Source of the DNA: Actinomycetes bacterium
GTDB taxonomy: Bacteria > Actinomycetota > Thermoleophilia > BMS3ABIN01
Assembly (NCBI GenBank): GCA_021790075.1
Contig: JAJYIN010000121.1
Coordinates: 1 to 6,862 of the forward strand
Direction: 5' to 3'
Length of the DNA: 6,862 nucleotides
Part shown: positions 5,748 through 6,862 of the stretch, one piece after another
Numbering within the stretch: position 1 is the first letter of the stretch
Layout of the letters: every line of letters starts with the position of its first letter
Made by a program: the position numbers and the translations under genes
Notes under the pieces: model-generated
Database searches by the model: none
Told to the model about the DNA's origin: nothing
The model's input: the letters and a program-made list of their open reading frames with translations, nothing else

Positions 5748-5933
5748 ATGGCAAAGACATCATTACGGGTCAAGGCCAGCCGCCCGCCGAAATACGCCAG
5801 CAGGGGTTATCACCGCTGCCGCCGGTGCGGCCGTCCCCGCAGCTATTTCCGCAAGTTCGGGCTCTGCCGCATCTGCCTGCGCGAGCTGGCCCACCGGGGC
5901 GTCATCCCCGGCATGACCAAGTCCAGCTGGTAG
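5748..5933 (+). CDS. rpsN: 30S ribosomal protein S14, type Z (zinc-binding)
   Basis: S14 is in the 30S head and binds 16S rRNA near S3, S10 and S19. This is the short 61-residue form with four cysteines, C24, C27, C40 and C43 (CRRC...CRIC), which bind one zinc ion, in contrast to the about 100-residue cysteine-free form of E. coli. The signatures YHRCRRCGRPRSYFRKFGLC and LRELAHRGVIPGMTKSSW are typical of actinobacterial and clostridial type Z proteins. AGGAG at 5737-5741 with 6-nt spacing supports ATG 5748. It is 9 nt after rplE. The symbol rpsZ is also used for this form. A zinc-independent paralog may exist elsewhere in the genome; the window cannot show it. Confidence 0.97.
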   Translation: MAKTSLRVKASRPPKYASRGYHRCRRCGRPRSYFRKFGLCRICLRELAHRGVIPGMTKSSW

Positions 5934-5940
5934 GGAGGGG
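5934..5940 (+). promoter_or_regulatory. Strong Shine-Dalgarno for rpsH
   Basis: GGAGGGG follows the rpsN TAG directly and ends 9 nt before ATG 5950. Confidence 0.7.
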
Positions 5941-5949
5941 ATAATCGAA

Positions 5950-6348
5950 ATGACCGTTACCGATCCCATCGCCGACATGCTGACCCGCATCAGGAACGCC
6001 AACCAGGGCCTGAAAGACAGCGTCTCCATGCCGGTCTCGACAATGAAGATAGAAATAGCGAAAGTGCTCAAAAATGAGGGCTACATCAATGATTACGCCG
6101 TGGAGCGCGGCGAGAGCTTTGACAACATCGTCCTGGACCTCAAATACAGCGAGGACCGCCAGCAGGTGATCTCCGGCCTCAAGCGCATCAGCAAGCCGGG
6201 GCGCCGCGTATACGCCAGGAAAGACGCCATCCCCAGGGTGCTGGGCGGCCTGGGTACGGCGATATTGTCAACATCGAAAGGCCTGATGACCGGCCGCGAA
6301 GCCGAGAAACTCGGTATCGGCGGCGAAGTCATCGCCTTTATCTGGTAA
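5950..6348 (+). CDS. rpsH: 30S ribosomal protein S8
   Basis: S8 binds the central domain of 16S rRNA (helix 21) early in 30S assembly and, in E. coli, represses the spc operon. The 132-residue product has the family length. It starts MTVTDPIADMLTRIRNANQG, continues with VLKNEGYINDY (38-48) and RRVYARKDAIPRVLGGLGTA, and carries the rRNA-binding ILSTSKGLMTGREAE followed by GGEVIAFIW at the C-terminus. S8 from most bacteria has the same STSxGxMT element. The gene lies 16 nt after rpsN and 23 nt before rplF. No insertions or losses are seen. Confidence 0.98.
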   Translation: MTVTDPIADMLTRIRNANQGLKDSVSMPVSTMKIEIAKVLKNEGYINDYAVERGESFDNIVLDLKYSEDRQQVISGLKRISKPGRRVYARKDAIPRVLGGLGTAILSTSKGLMTGREAEKLGIGGEVIAFIW

Positions 6349-6371
6349 GCAAGGCATCAGGAGCAGAGCAA

Positions 6372-6862
6372 GTGTCAAGAATCGGAAAAGCGCCAATACC
6401 GGTACCCGAGGGCGTCGAAGTGAAGATCGACGGCAGCGACGTCAGCGTCAAGGGACCCAAGGGGTCGCTGGCTTTCCGTTTCTCTCCGGAGATGAAAATC
6501 TCCCAGGAGGACGGCGCCGTTAAGGTCGAGCGGCCTTCCGACCGGGGACCGCACCGGGCCCTGCACGGGCTCACCCGGACGCTGATCGCCAACATGGTCA
6601 CCGGCGTGACCACCGGTTTCACCCGAGAGCTGGAGATCAACGGCGTCGGTTACCGCGCCCAGCTGAAGGGCAAGGACCTCGAGATCCTGGTGGGGTATTC
6701 CCATCCGGTGCTCGTTCATCCCCGGCCTGATACCGAGTTCGAAGTGCCCAAGCCGAACCAGGTGATCGTCAAGGGCATCGACAAGCAGGTAGTCGGCCAG
6801 CTGGCGGCGCAGATCCGGGCCATCCGGCCGCCGGAGCCGTACAAGGGCAAGGGCATCAAGTA
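6372..6862 (+). CDS. rplF: 50S ribosomal protein L6, 3' end outside window
   Basis: L6 binds 23S rRNA near the sarcin-ricin loop at the factor-binding site. The frame from GTG 6372 gives 163 complete codons and is still open at the last base. The start MSRIGKAPIPVPEGVEVKID matches L6 closely. There are two related L6 alpha/beta domains: the first at about residues 10-80 (VKGPKGSL, RPSDRGPHRALHGLTRTLI), the second from about 83 with LEINGVGYRAQLKGKDLEI, VGYSHPV and AAQIRAIRPPEPYKGKGIK. L6 is normally about 178-180 residues, so roughly 15 codons are cut off by the window edge. AGGAG at 6359-6363, 8 nt upstream, supports the GTG start. Confidence 0.97.
   Translation, partial: MSRIGKAPIPVPEGVEVKIDGSDVSVKGPKGSLAFRFSPEMKISQEDGAVKVERPSDRGPHRALHGLTRTLIANMVTGVTTGFTRELEINGVGYRAQLKGKDLEILVGYSHPVLVHPRPDTEFEVPKPNQVIVKGIDKQVVGQLAAQIRAIRPPEPYKGKGIK

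Overview
The window is one uninterrupted stretch of a bacterial ribosomal-protein operon. All genes lie on the + strand, in the order rplC(partial)-rplD-rplW-rplB-rpsS-rplV-rpsC-rplP-rpmC-rpsQ-rplN-rplX-rplE-rpsN-rpsH-rplF(partial). This is the classical S10 gene order followed directly by the spc gene order. The window opens inside L3 and closes about 15 codons before the expected end of L6. All intergenic gaps are 31 nt or less, and several genes overlap by 1 to 11 nt.

Organism: DNA is GC-rich with strong G/C preference at third codon positions. S14 is the short four-cysteine (zinc, type Z) form, and L24 carries a C-terminal CxxC...CxxC ribbon. S3 reads like a Thermoleophilia/Rubrobacter-type sequence (N-terminus GQKVHPGGMRLGIIHDWKSH; KGEIMPAGF after the core) and lacks the long C-terminal tail of Streptomyces-type S3. 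A deep-branching actinobacterial lineage is the best guess. It rests on remembered family sequences, not on a search, so treat it as tentative.

Layout: 1-147 is the L3 end and 148-178 an AT-rich spacer. From 179 to 4479 lie the rest of the S10-type block (L4, L23, L2, S19, L22, S3, L16, L29, S17). From 4505 to the end lies the spc-type block (L14, L24, L5, S14, S8, L6). No promoter or terminator was recognised, including at the S17/L14 junction where E. coli divides the two operons, so the genes are probably cotranscribed. Ten are 50S proteins from L3 to L6 across the window's large-subunit set and the others (S19, S3, S17, S14, S8) are 30S proteins; the output is a balanced supply of core rRNA-binding proteins.

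Most unusual: L4 has an N-terminal extension of about 85 residues, glutamate-rich then lysine/alanine-rich, and no usable downstream start codon precedes the conserved core. L22 has a smaller charged extension (about 22 residues), whose coding DNA contains an in-phase A AAA AAG heptamer. I found no mobile element, CRISPR array, RNA gene or new multigene system. Apart from these extensions the window is ordinary housekeeping DNA.
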